A stretch of DNA of 64,000 bases from Emiliania huxleyi CCMP1516. Its lineage: Eukaryota; Haptophyta; Isochrysidales; Noelaerhabdaceae. The stretch spans positions 241,728-305,727 of the forward strand of contig NW_005197803.1 of NCBI RefSeq assembly GCF_000372725.1, written 5' to 3'. This document shows, in pieces, positions 44,532 through 53,237 of this stretch (positions are counted from its first letter, which is position 1; each line of letters starts with the position of its first letter). The notes below the pieces were generated by a model. That model saw nothing but the letters and a program-made list of their open reading frames with translations, ran no database searches and was not told where the DNA came from. The position numbers and the translations under genes were made by a program.

Positions 44532-45065
44532 TTGGCGTCCACCGCCGCGTGGCTTGGGGACCAACTAGCCATCGTGTGGGTGCACTGGCGCTACGACCTT
44601 TCCCATGTCGGCGGAGCAATCAAGCACATGACCAACCGTGTTGTCGACTGGGCACAAGAGGCGCGCCCTGTTGCGCGCAACGGGCATCCGCCACCAGCCG
44701 ACGGCGATTCCAATCCCAAGCCTGAGGTGGGCATCCCAACACCAGCTCAAGCGCCCCCCCCCCGGGGGCCATTGCCGAGACTGAATCGTGTGCCACCGCC
44801 GCCGCAACAGCAAGTTGCCCAGGCTCAATCTCCACCGACCTACGCGCTGCTATCGCGGCCGACTGCGTACGGACAGGCACTGCATTCGCCGCAGCCGCGT
44901 GCGTGGATGCCCAAAAAGCGCAGGCTATACTCTGAACTAGTGGCAATAGCGAGCTCCGCTCCGGGCCAGCCGACTGCAAAGGCCGAGGAGGTTCAAATCA
45001 TGCTGGAGCAGTGGGCCCTCGCCAAGCAGCATCGTCAGGCCAGGAGGCTCGCACTCGAGGCGTAG
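44532..45065 (+). CDS. Hypothetical protein with N-terminal hydrophobic segment
   Basis: A 177-codon frame directly after ABCE1. Upstream in-frame codons read LLVLGLGALVTLLASTAAWL, a likely membrane or signal segment, so the true start lies before 44532; no in-frame ATG was found close by. The body is Pro/Gln-rich and the C-terminus basic (KQHRQARRLALEA). No family is recognised. It could be the 3' exon of a longer gene. Confidence 0.35.
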   Translation: MASTAAWLGDQLAIVWVHWRYDLSHVGGAIKHMTNRVVDWAQEARPVARNGHPPPADGDSNPKPEVGIPTPAQAPPPRGPLPRLNRVPPPPQQQVAQAQSPPTYALLSRPTAYGQALHSPQPRAWMPKKRRLYSELVAIASSAPGQPTAKAEEVQIMLEQWALAKQHRQARRLALEA

Positions 45066-45882
45066 GCATGGAGCTGTCAGCTGAGCACGAGCCCCGAGAC
45101 CGCGCGTAGAGACATAACGTGATACTGTGTTATCGTCCTGGTTTGGCCCCTTGCTTGGGGCTTGGACTCACTGCGCGCGCTACTCGCTTGCCGGCCAGAG
45201 CGCGTGGCTCGTCCGCTCGTCCTCTCGTCACTCGTGGACTAGTTGCAAATACGGGTGCTGTGATAATGACCACTTTTGATGTTTTTTTGTCCGTGTTGCT
45301 CCCAGCGCCCTCGCCCGCGCTCCCTGAGGCCATGGCTGGTGCTACTAGTATGGGGGGCTACCTGGCTACCGCGAGAGCGACCCAACTCGTCGACGTCGTC
45401 CGATGATGGTGCCTCAAAGTCAGCCTCCGGAGGCTCGTCGTGGGGTCGAGCCGGCGGTGGCCGTGACATGTGGTTCCACCACCCCTCGCAGGCTTTGCCT
45501 CTGACCGCCACCGTTCCCAGGCTGCCTAATGGGATGAAAAGGAAGGCTCGGCGAGCGTATAGAAGCGTTCTCGACCTCGTCGTGGCAACCTGTACCGCAG
45601 CGCTGGCGGGCGCGATGAGCGTCGTGCCACCTGACCCGAGACGGGTCGCAGGCGTCGTACCGAGCGCGTCGAGACTGTGTCCTGATGCGCTCTGCACGGG
45701 TGAGCCACGTCGGCGTCAAAGGAGCGACGTGTGACCTGTCAGAGCTTGATCTCCGATCTCAGCGACGTCGAGTCGCCTTCGGTGGCGACAGCTAGGATGC
45801 ATCTCCTCCGTCGTTTTTCGCGCGATGGCCCTGAGAAGCTGGCGCCGCACGCAGGCGGACCTTGTGTATGCGGCGAACGCTT

Positions 45883-46560
45883 AAAAAGTGGGTGCTCTAC
45901 GTCACTTTTCTTAGTGATACAGGTCCCGGCTTTGGTTTCACAACACGTTTGGTCCTCGCTATGGTACGGCTCACCAGATGCGACAGGAGGGCTAAAATCC
46001 GGAATATAGACTGCCAAGAGGGTGCTCTAGGCCGCGAAGACACCACACACGGTCTCCCTACTCATGCGCGGCTAGCAGGAGGGTGCCAAAAATGAGGCGC
46101 GTTGTGAAACCGCAGCTGGCCCCGCCGACGGGTAGCACAGGTCATGAGTGAGGCCACGCCAGCTGCCTCGGGTGCTCCGTGTGGTCGGCCTGGACCTTGC
46201 CGCAAGCCTCGAGCAGCGGAGAAGCACTGTCCTTGAAGTCCAGACATGCTTCGCCGCCGTGGCGCAGCGCCGCAGTGCGAGCGAGCACTGCAGTGCAGTG
46301 ATCGCTTGGACTGCGGCACCCATCGACTCCCTGCGCTCCGGGCACACATTGGCAAATGTGCCGGCGGCCTTGTGGACGGCTCGGGCACGATCTGCACGAC
46401 GGCGCGGCGTCGCGAGGCGGCCGTGTTGTGAAAACGAAGCTGTTGCGAAACCGAAGCCAGGACCTGTAGTGCCGAGCTGGCCGTGACATCGTTTTGTATG
46501 TTTTTGGTCATTGGTGCTTTTTCCACGTGAGACTTTTTGCAACAGTCCGTGCCGCTCTGA
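45883..46560 (+). repeat. Dispersed repeat R6, copy 2, with internal core
   Basis: The left end AAAAAGTGGGTGCTCTACGTC and the right end TAGTGCCGAGCTGGCCGTG to GAGACTTTTTGCAACAG match 37188-37412. Inside, GGTTTCACAACACG near 45942 and CGTTGTGAAACCGCAGC near 46099 are inverted, and GTTGTGAAAACG recurs near 46424, so part of the core is palindromic. Confidence 0.6.
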
Positions 46561-46649
46561 AAGCCGTAACTGCTGTCTTGTTTTCCGGCAGCATCCAACA
46601 ACTATCTTCGCTCATTGCCACTGACATGCCCCCCCCCCCCACGCACAAC

Positions 46650-46755
46650 AACATGTCACATGCACATGCACATGCACATGCACATGCATGTTACATGTTG
46701 CATGTGCATGTGCATGCACATGTGCATGTGCATGTGCTGCATGTGCATGTTGGAA
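46650..46755. repeat. (ACATGC)n / (GCATGT)n inverted microsatellite
   Basis: ACATGC units followed by the complementary TGCATG units, making a large self-pairing tract. Confidence 0.9.
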
Positions 46756-46843
46756 TATGGCTGCCTCGCGCGCGGCCACCGCCGAGGAACCTGGCTCTCT
46801 CGACTTGCGACACGCCGCCCCCAAACGCGCGCCAATGCACGAT

Positions 46844-49070
46844 TCACTCACACCTTCCGCCGCACGCGGCGACGCACCGCTCCAGCACGCGCTCCTTCTC
46901 GGCGGCGAAGGCGCGGGCGAGCCCGCGGTGGCGGGAGGGCGCGTCTGTCGGCGAACCCTTTGCGAACCCGGCGCCGGCTGCTTCAAGACGACTGTCGCGC
47001 CGCTGCTTCCAGACGAGAGCCGCGGCGGCGCCGACGGCGCGGCGGGCGCGCTCCTCGCCCGCGGGAGAAGAGGGGGAGGCGCCGTCGTCGGCGAGGTCCG
47101 CCTCCGCGAGGAAGAGGAGCCGCGCCAGCTGCATCGCGCGCGGACCTATAGCACGGTAGGCGTGGAGCATGAAGCCACACGTGAGGAGCCCCCCCCGCCG
47201 ACTGCGCCGCGTGCCTCCCCCCTCGGCGGTGAGGCTGACGGCGGCGGTGTTGTCCGTCAGCGGCACTCGCGCTTGGCTGAGCCTGCGCAGCCGCTCCTTC
47301 GGGTACGGGTCCGCCTCGCCGAGAGCGAGCAGAAAGGACTGCTGGTCGACCAGGAAGGAGTCGTGCGGGTTGCCGGCCTCGACGAAGCCGTAGTACTGGA
47401 GCAGCTGGTCGTTGGAGCGGTCGCCGTATGAGATGAGCAGCTCGGCGCCCGGCGGGACCGGGCCGGCGGCGGGGTCGAGGGACGCGCCAAACGCGTCGCC
47501 AAAGTAGTCGTACCTAGAGGAAGGCTCCGCAGGGGGCTCGGGGGCGGTGGCCAACTTTGCGGGCGCCCCCCATGGGCAGTCGCACTCGAGTCGCGAGCCC
47601 GAGCGGGAGGAGGCGTGGTTCAGCATGTCCAGGTACGGGCAGAGGACGTGCCTAGGGTTAGGGCTAGCTAGGGCTAGGGCTAGGGGTAGGGCTCGGGGTA
47701 GGGGTAGGGGTAGGGGAGGGGTGAGCTTAGGGTTAGGGTTTGGCGTGGTTCAGCATGTCCAGGTACGGGCAGAGGACGTGCCTCTTGCCGCGCGCTAGCA
47801 GCCGCGACGCGACGACGTCTGAGAAGACGAGCGACACGCCTGTTCACAGCTAGAGGTGTGAAGAGGCGCCGTTCACACCATCAGAGACGTCTGAGAAGAC
47901 GGGCGACACGCCCACGACAGAGACGCCGTCGACAGCCTGCTGCGGCGCGAGGAAGCCACCCACCACAGACACCAGTCCGAGTAGCCCCGCAAAGCCGAGC
48001 TGCGCCGCCGCCGCCTTGCGCGATCAGAACAGCGACGGAGCTCCGACACGCGTCTCGGAGGCGTGGCGGAGGGTCGACGACGTGTCGGAAGTGGGACGGA
48101 GGCGTGTCTCGGAGGGCTGTGAGAGCTGTGAGTTGCGGTGTGTCCCGGAGGGCTGTGAGAGCTGTGAGTTGCGGTGTGCCTCGGCTTGTGTCTCGGCTGG
48201 TCTCTCGCCTTGAGCGTGCCGCTGGCAGGACCGGAAAAGGCGCGGGAGCGGACGCACGAGAGGGCCCAGTCCAGTTCCTCGCCGCTCGGAGCGCAGAGGG
48301 GCTGCACGCCCGCCTCCGCCTCGCCGCTCGCTTGCTCGCCCATCGCGCGCGCCGACGCAGCAACCTCCTCGCGGTGTTTGGACCAGAGCGCCCGCTGCTT
48401 TGCCACCGCCTGCGCAGCGTGGCAAGGGCGTGTCGCGAGCGCTCAGTGCGTGGAGTGGCGGAGGAGGTGAGGGTCGGCAGGCTTGGGGTCTGTCTGTCCT
48501 GTCTGCCCTGTCTGTCCCGTCTGTCCTGTCTCTCATGTCTGTCCTGTCTCTCATGTCTAACCTGTCTGTCCTAACTGTCCTGCCTGTCCTGTCTGTCTGG
48601 TCTGAGCGGGTCTGCGCCTCGATGAGCGGCGGGTAGCCCGTCGCCTCGAGATCTGCGTCGGACCAGTAGAGGGGCGTGTCGAAGCTGCGCGGGAGGAGGT
48701 CGAGCCACGCCGCGCGCGCCTCGTTCAGCCCCTCGCCTCGCTCCGCCTGCTGCTTCACCCGCAGCAGAAGCAGCGCGAGCCGGAGGTCCCACGCTGCAGA
48801 GCGCCAGACCTTCGGGTCGACCCACCGAGGGCAGGGCGAGTCCGGCGTCACCTGCAGCGCGTTCGCGGCCGGCACAGCGAGCACGCGAGCGCCCGCGTCT
48901 AGCGCCTCCGCCGCCTCCACTCCACGGATGCCGTCAAAGGTGGCAATGCGGACGGGCAGCGCGCTGACGCCAGCACGGGCAGCGCGCTCGCCAAAGAAAA
49001 GAGCGTCGCCGCCGTTTGCACGGGCGGGTGCCACTGCACGCGAGGCGATGAGGGATGAGAAGGCCAGCAT
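46844..49070 (-). CDS. SET-domain protein lysine methyltransferase, RuBisCO-LSMT/SETD3 type
   Basis: Protein lysine methyltransferase of the class with a split SET domain and a Rubis-subs-bind C-terminus. It starts at ATG 49070. Exon 1 covers FDGIRGVEAAEALDAGARVL to DLEATGYPPLIEAQ (SET part 1). Next, near 48410-48235, is LDWALSCVRSRAFSGP. Then come GFAGLLGLVSVVGGFLAPQQ (to 47912), GVSLVFSDVVASRLLARGK (47839-47782) and HVLCPYLDMLNHASS (from 47651), the LNH motif of the AdoMet/catalytic site. LLISYGDRSNDQLLQYYGFV (the catalytic Tyr region) follows, then a helical C-terminal domain ending at 46844. The introns at 47840-47911 and 47652-47781 are GC-AG and flanked by direct repeats of 27 and 42 bases. 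The substrate is unknown. Confidence 0.85.
47612..47783 (-). repeat. 42-bp exon duplication around a telomere-like intron
   Basis: An exact 42-base repeat at 47612-47653 and 47742-47783 encloses 88 bases made of TTAGGG-like and GCTAGGG/GGGTAGG units (CCCTAACCCTA on the coding strand). The intron 47652-47781 spans one repeat copy plus the telomere-like block and ends CCCTAG. Confidence 0.9.
47814..47912 (-). repeat. 27-bp duplication around a 72-base intron
   Basis: GACGTCTGAGAAGACG(A/G)GC plus GACACGCC at 47814-47840 and 47886-47912, one mismatch. The intron 47840-47911 uses a GC donor from one copy and an AG just before the other. Confidence 0.85.
48490..48605. repeat. TGTCCTGTC tandem repeat in intron
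   Basis: CTGTCCTGTCTGTC and CTCATGT units, pyrimidine-biased on the plus strand, inside the first SET-gene intron. Confidence 0.85.
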
Positions 49071-49574
49071 GTGAAGGCGGGCAAGCGTGATCGGGCAGCT
49101 CCAAAGAATTTTCCGCCGGCAATCCCTCCCTTGGGTTGTCCCTTTTTTTGCGAACTATATCAGCGTGGGTGGGCTTGCCAAGCAGGCTGGAGTGCTGCCG
49201 TGTGTTTCTTCTTTCTTTTACATTAGGCATCTGGCCGTGTCTTGTGAGCTTGTGTGTGTCTGTGTGTCGCTCGTGCGTGTCGTCATCATCTGTCTCGCGT
49301 CCACCCATACCGCGTTGGTGTCCAGTCCGAGCCTGGCTGTTCTACTAGCATCTGGCATGTAATTGTGTGTTTCGCCTTCGATACACACATACTAGGCACG
49401 CACGGGACTGGCGCGCACTGGCACTAACACACAAAACACAGGAGACAGGTACACCAAGGAAAAGAGTTCGATTTTGCTTTCGTTCGTACTGCGCGAGCCT
49501 CGGAGAGAGAGATATTTTTAGCAATATCAAACCACTCCTAACACTCACACATCAGCCTCGGCGCCTCCCATACC
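49071..49574. other. Intergenic with partial R1 and R4 repeats
   Basis: Between the start of the SET gene and the end of the ADP-ribosyltransferase-like gene. It holds a 120-base R1 fragment (49226-49345) and an inverted R4 fragment (49390-49452). No gene. Confidence 0.6.
49226..49345. repeat. Dispersed repeat R1, partial copy 3
   Basis: GTCTTGTGAGCTTGTGTGTG, TCGTCATCATCTGTC, GCGTCCACCCATACCGCG and TCCGAGCCTGGCTGTTC match the right ends of the two long R1 copies. Confidence 0.85.
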
Positions 49575-51086
49575 TCAAATCCGCGGCCGCACGTCCACCA
49601 CCTCGAACGTGTACCTGCCGATCACCACCGTCTCGACGTCGCCGGTCGGCTGCAGGTAAGTCAGGGGCGGGAAGAGGAATTCCGCCTCGCCGGGGAAGGC
49701 GGAGAGGAAGGAGATATCCGGCCCTCTCTCGTAGAAGGACTCGGTGATGAGCCGCAGCAGCACCGCGTGGGAGCTCGCAGAATAGCGCATCGCCACGGAG
49801 AGATCGGACGTCGTGCTCATCGGCGCGAGCTCGGTGCCGCCCTGTGCCATGAAGTCGGCCGGCGCCGTCACGTCCTTCATGCCGCGGTACAGCTCGACGC
49901 GGCGAAGCGCCGTGTTGGGCGAGGCCGAGTGCCGCTCCGCCTCGACCGCCCGCAGCTTGCCCAGCGCGTCGCGGAGCAGCGCCACCGTCACCGGCATTGG
50001 GTGCGGCTCGCCGCGCATGAAGCGGTCCCTTTCGCGCAGCGGTGTGTTGATCGCACGATACGCCTGCGTGGTGTAGAAGCGCAGAGCGACGACATGTGCC
50101 TCGGTCAGGTTCGCAAGGCGCGCGCTCTGGTGGTTGACAAAGTCCTCCAGACGCATCCCGCGCAGCTTGCCCGTGGAGCCATCTTCCACCGTGCGGGAGG
50201 GAAGCACACTGCCAAACGCATCGCAGTCGCGCCGCAGACCGGCCTGAAAGGCACGTTCGCTCGATCCGGCCTCGGCGTGCAAGATGTAATCGAGGCATTC
50301 GCGGTCGACGGCGGAGCCACCGATGTCGACCTCACGCACGATGGCGGCGGTGCCCTCGACCATCCCCAAAAGGACCACGTCTCTCGCCACGCACATATAG
50401 TACTCGATCCCCAGCGCCGATTTTGCAGGCCGTCCAAACACGAGCTCGCGTGGTTCGGTCGCGAAGCGGCTCTCCTCGGCGAGTTCGGTCGCGTTGCGGG
50501 TGCCGATGAGAGAGCCGGCAGCCTCGACCATAAGCTTGTGTATCTCGGTCCAGCCCTGCTCTTGCTGCCGCTGCCGCACCGCCTCTTCTTTCGCGCGCCG
50601 GGCTTTGCGGCGGCGTATGAAGTACATCACGCCCCCGGTGAGACCCAGAGCAAGGCCAGCGGAGCCCACGATGAGGGCAATAGGTGCGCTTGCTCCTCCA
50701 TTCTGCGCCGAGTACAGGTACGATTCGAGCTCTTGCCTGGTCGAAGTGGTGGCGAGGACACACGTATTGTACTCTGAGCCTTCCTCCTTGACGGGTGCCA
50801 TGCCCCATAAAAACTGGCACCAGCACCCGTTGCTGGTCATGGGGTTGACGTCAGTATTTGCAATGTCGCAGCCCTCCTTCCGGGCGAGCGCGATGCATTC
50901 CGTGGGTGTCGGCACATACTTGGTGTCGTTCTCTCGAAAGATCTGGCGCTCAGCAATCGTGTGAAAGTTGGATGGGAACCATTCGCAAGTCGACCACTCG
51001 CTCGTCGGCCAGGACGTCGGCGGGTGCTGCGGTGGCGACGGTGGCACTGTCAGCGACGGGCATGCCAACAGAAGGAGCTTCGCCAT
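49575..51086 (-). CDS. Membrane-anchored ADP-ribosyltransferase-like protein (R-S-E type)
   Basis: An intronless 503-residue frame from ATG 51086. It has a short hydrophobic N-terminus (MAKLLLLACPSLTVPPSPP), an extracellular region with spaced Cys and Trp, a membrane helix APIALIVGSAGLALGLTGGV then MYFIRRRKARR near residue 165, and a cytosolic part. The C-terminal third matches the R-S-E ADP-ribosyltransferase plan: VELYRGMKDV (Arg), MSTTSDLSVAMRYS (S-T-S) and FPGEAEFLFPPLTYL (E-x-E turn with the catalytic Glu). Arg and the ExE support NAD+ binding and transfer to Arg-type targets, but activity is inferred. The helix places the catalytic part on the cytosolic side if the N-terminus is cleaved. 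No immunity or toxin partner adjoins it. Confidence 0.75.
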   Translation of the reverse strand: MAKLLLLACPSLTVPPSPPQHPPTSWPTSEWSTCEWFPSNFHTIAERQIFRENDTKYVPTPTECIALARKEGCDIANTDVNPMTSNGCWCQFLWGMAPVKEEGSEYNTCVLATTSTRQELESYLYSAQNGGASAPIALIVGSAGLALGLTGGVMYFIRRRKARRAKEEAVRQRQQEQGWTEIHKLMVEAAGSLIGTRNATELAEESRFATEPRELVFGRPAKSALGIEYYMCVARDVVLLGMVEGTAAIVREVDIGGSAVDRECLDYILHAEAGSSERAFQAGLRRDCDAFGSVLPSRTVEDGSTGKLRGMRLEDFVNHQSARLANLTEAHVVALRFYTTQAYRAINTPLRERDRFMRGEPHPMPVTVALLRDALGKLRAVEAERHSASPNTALRRVELYRGMKDVTAPADFMAQGGTELAPMSTTSDLSVAMRYSASSHAVLLRLITESFYERGPDISFLSAFPGEAEFLFPPLTYLQPTGDVETVVIGRYTFEVVDVRPRI

Positions 51087-51142
51087 CCAGGCACGCGTTT
51101 TGTCAGGTTGTCGGGAGAACGAGAAAGAATGCTGGGCCCCGA

Positions 51143-51225
51143 TCCCATCCGGCCCGCTGGGTGCGCTTCTTAGCTCCCCGGCCCTGGATGTGAGGCTAAT
51201 GACTGCACTCCAAGTGCTCCAAGAG
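51143..51225 (-). repeat. Dispersed repeat R2, partial copy
   Basis: GATCCCATCCGGCCCGCTGG, GGTGCGCTTCTTAGCTCCCC and CTGGATGTGAGGC, as in the copy at 8880-8960. Confidence 0.8.
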
Positions 51226-51303
51226 GACAAGCCCCTCTCACAGCAGACTGGCACGAACTAGCACCACAAAAGGCACAGCAAAGAAAATTTAAACAAAAGA
51301 AGT

Positions 51304-52246
51304 CTCTCTCACAGCAGACATGTGTCGAACCTGTGTCTGAGGGAGGGTGTAGAGGATGTAGAGTGTAGAGCGCTGTAGAGATGTAGAGATGTAGAGCGCT
51401 CTGGAGCGCTGTAGAGCTGTAGAGCTCTACATCCGCCGCGGGACGAAGCGCCTGCGTTGTAGAGCGATGTAGAGCGCGATTTTGCTGTAGAGTTTGTTGT
51501 AGAGGCTCTACAGCCAAACCGCCGGGAAGGCAGTGACTCAAAGAGGTCGAGTCGCACTAATGGGGTGTCTCCGAGCTTACTGGAGCTCTGATGGACGGCC
51601 CTGACTATCCCTGACACACAGAGAGTCACTCTGATGGCACACAACAACCTATAACTGCGTCATGACCAGCCTGCCATGCGTCGCCGGTGCCGCATTCGTC
51701 GCAGTGCTCCTTTAGCAGGCGGTGGACTGTCGGCTGCGAGGACGGTCGCATTTGCGCGAGGCGAGGCGAGCATTCAGACGCGTTGCATGCGCCATGACTC
51801 GCGCCAGCGCGTGCGGGAGCTCCTGGCTGAGCGTTGAGTCCAGGCGAGTTGCGCTGGCCACGATCGCTACGCCGAGCCGAGCTGACGCGCCGAGGCGCCG
51901 GCCAGTCGCAGCCGTGAGGCATGCCACAGCAGCAGAGGCACCTGCCACCCATTGGGCGGGCAGACGGAAGGCCAGGGCAGCACTGGCAAGTGCAACGCGC
52001 CTCATGTCGGAGAGCGACCGTGCCTCCGTTCGCCGCTTATGATGTAGAGTTTGTTGTAGAGATTTCACGTTGTAGAGCGCCTCTACATCGCTCTACAACG
52101 CAGGCGCTTCGTCCCGCGGCGGATGTAGAGCTCTACAGCTCTACAGCGCTCTACAGCTCTACAGCGCTCTACAGCTCTACAGCTCTACAGCGCTCTACAC
52201 TCTACATCCTCTACACCCTCCCTCAGACCTGTGTGCTGTGAGAGCC
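51304..52246. mobile_element. Non-autonomous TIR transposon rich in TGTAGAG motifs
   Basis: The left arm (51304 to about 51517) and right arm (about 52035 to 52246) are inverted copies of about 200 bases. Landmarks in both are CTCTCACAGCA, TCTGAGGGAGGGTGTAGAGG, GATGTAGAGTGTAGAGCGCT, many GCTGTAGAGC units, CGCCGCGGGACGAAGCGCCT and AGAGTTTGTTGTAGAG. The arms differ in the number of CTCTACAGCG units. The 520-base core has an open frame on each strand but no transposase. The element resembles a long-TIR MITE or foldback element. Confidence 0.85.
51712..52002 (-). CDS. Short frame inside the TIR element
   Basis: From an ATG near 52002 the frame reads MRRVALASAALAFRLPAQWV with a hydrophobic N-terminus and an Ala/Arg-rich body of about 96 residues. 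It could be a captured host fragment. No similarity is recognised. Confidence 0.2.
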   Translation of the reverse strand, partial: RRVALASAALAFRLPAQWVAGASAAVACLTAATGRRLGASARLGVAIVASATRLDSTLSQELPHALARVMAHATRLNARLASRKCDRPRSRQSTAC

Positions 52247-52254
52247 TGCTTGAA

Positions 52255-52345
52255 TTCTTTTTGTGTACCTGTGTTAGTGCCAGTGCGCGCCAGTCCCGTG
52301 CCCAGTGTTGTGCGAGGGAGCTTTCTTGTAAAATTCTTCGAACCT
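52255..52345 (+). repeat. Dispersed repeat R4, copy 4
   Basis: GTGTACCTGTGTTAGTGCCA, GTGCGCGCCAGTCCCGTGCC and CAGTGTTGTGCG, directly beside the right end of the TIR element and the left end of R2. Confidence 0.8.
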
Positions 52346-52357
52346 GTGTGCTGTGCG

Positions 52358-52605
52358 CGCACTTGGAGCACTTGGAGCACTTGGAGTGCAGTCATTAACC
52401 GCACATCCAGGGCCGGGGAGCTAAGAAGCGCACCCAGCGGGCCGGATGATTGGCATCGGGTTACGGGCTAGAGAGCCCTAGCCCCGGGGGTGCGCGTTCG
52501 CAGGGCAAGGGCCTTAAAGTAAACACAGTTCTCCGAGGGTTGGACCCGCGTACCGGGTTTCCCCTTAACTGCAGGACGCCCCCTCTACTCGGAGCTAAGA
52601 AAGAA
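52358..52605 (+). repeat. Dispersed repeat R2, copy 3
   Basis: GCACTTGGAGTGCAGTCATT to CCCCCTCTACTCGGAGCTAA, in the same order as the copy at 13418-13700. Confidence 0.85.
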
Positions 52606-52659
52606 AGAAAGAAAACAGACACGCCAAACGAGGGATGGGACGAGGACAGGGTCCCCACC

Positions 52660-52976
52660 TGCACGAGCAGGATTTTGGAAGAACGATCAGGGGGACAGGT
52701 GGGGCTCTCCTGCTCCTGACAAGGGACACGACAGGCTCGCAGCGCGGTGCGCGGTGGACTCCCACATCCACTGGCGGTCTCATCTCAGTCTAGCGACCTG
52801 CCTCCAGCTTGTCGCTGGCAGTCTCTCCTACCACAGGCACACTGACACAGGGGTGGCACTAGGGGTGGCAGGGGCGGCGGCACGAGTCTCCCACATACTA
52901 TGCGGGCCTCACTAGAGGTGCGGCCTGTGCGTGTCCTCGCCCTTGAGGGGGGAGGGGAAGGGGCTGTGTGTCTGTG

Positions 52977-53033
<57 letters not shown>

Positions 53034-53147
53034 GCGTGTGCGTGTGCGAGCCGCCCTGAACGCCACGAGCGCGCCGCGAGCGCCGTAGCGCCGGCGAGCG
53101 CCGTCGGCAGCGCGCGACCGCCACCCAAAAGCGGAGCTACCCGGGTA
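52660..53147 (+). repeat. Segmental duplication, gyrB-proximal copy
   Basis: ACGAGCAGGATTTTGGAAG, GGGGACAGGTGGGGCTCTCC, AAGGGACACGACAGGCTCGC, CCTCACTAGAGGTGCGGCCT, a TG microsatellite, GCCCTGAACGCCACGAG and CCACCCAAAAGCGGAG recur in order at 58279-58785. This copy ends about 90 bases before the gyrB ATG and therefore covers its promoter region. Confidence 0.9.
52979..53044. repeat. (TG)n microsatellite
   Basis: About 25 TG units followed by GTGTGC units. The duplicated copy at 58597-58677 has a TGCA array before it. Confidence 0.95.
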
Positions 53148-53237
53148 GTGGACATTACACCTAGCATTGACTTTTTTCGGTTACCAGCCCGGTGGCTTGC
53201 CGCCGAGAGCGTCGCCGGTGCCAGCCGCAAGGCTTCG

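Larger units (their letters stand above)
45066..46843. other. Intergenic with repeat R6 and ACATGC microsatellite
   Basis: No confidently coding segment. A frame ending at 45734 (MKRKARRAYRSVLDLVVATC then a hydrophobic stretch) is weak. 45883-46560 carries the two ends of repeat R6 around an unrelated core. Confidence 0.45.

Noticed and set aside
47654-47741. Chromosome end
   Set aside because: Telomere-like units are few, degenerate and flanked on both sides by exons of one gene, so they are interstitial.
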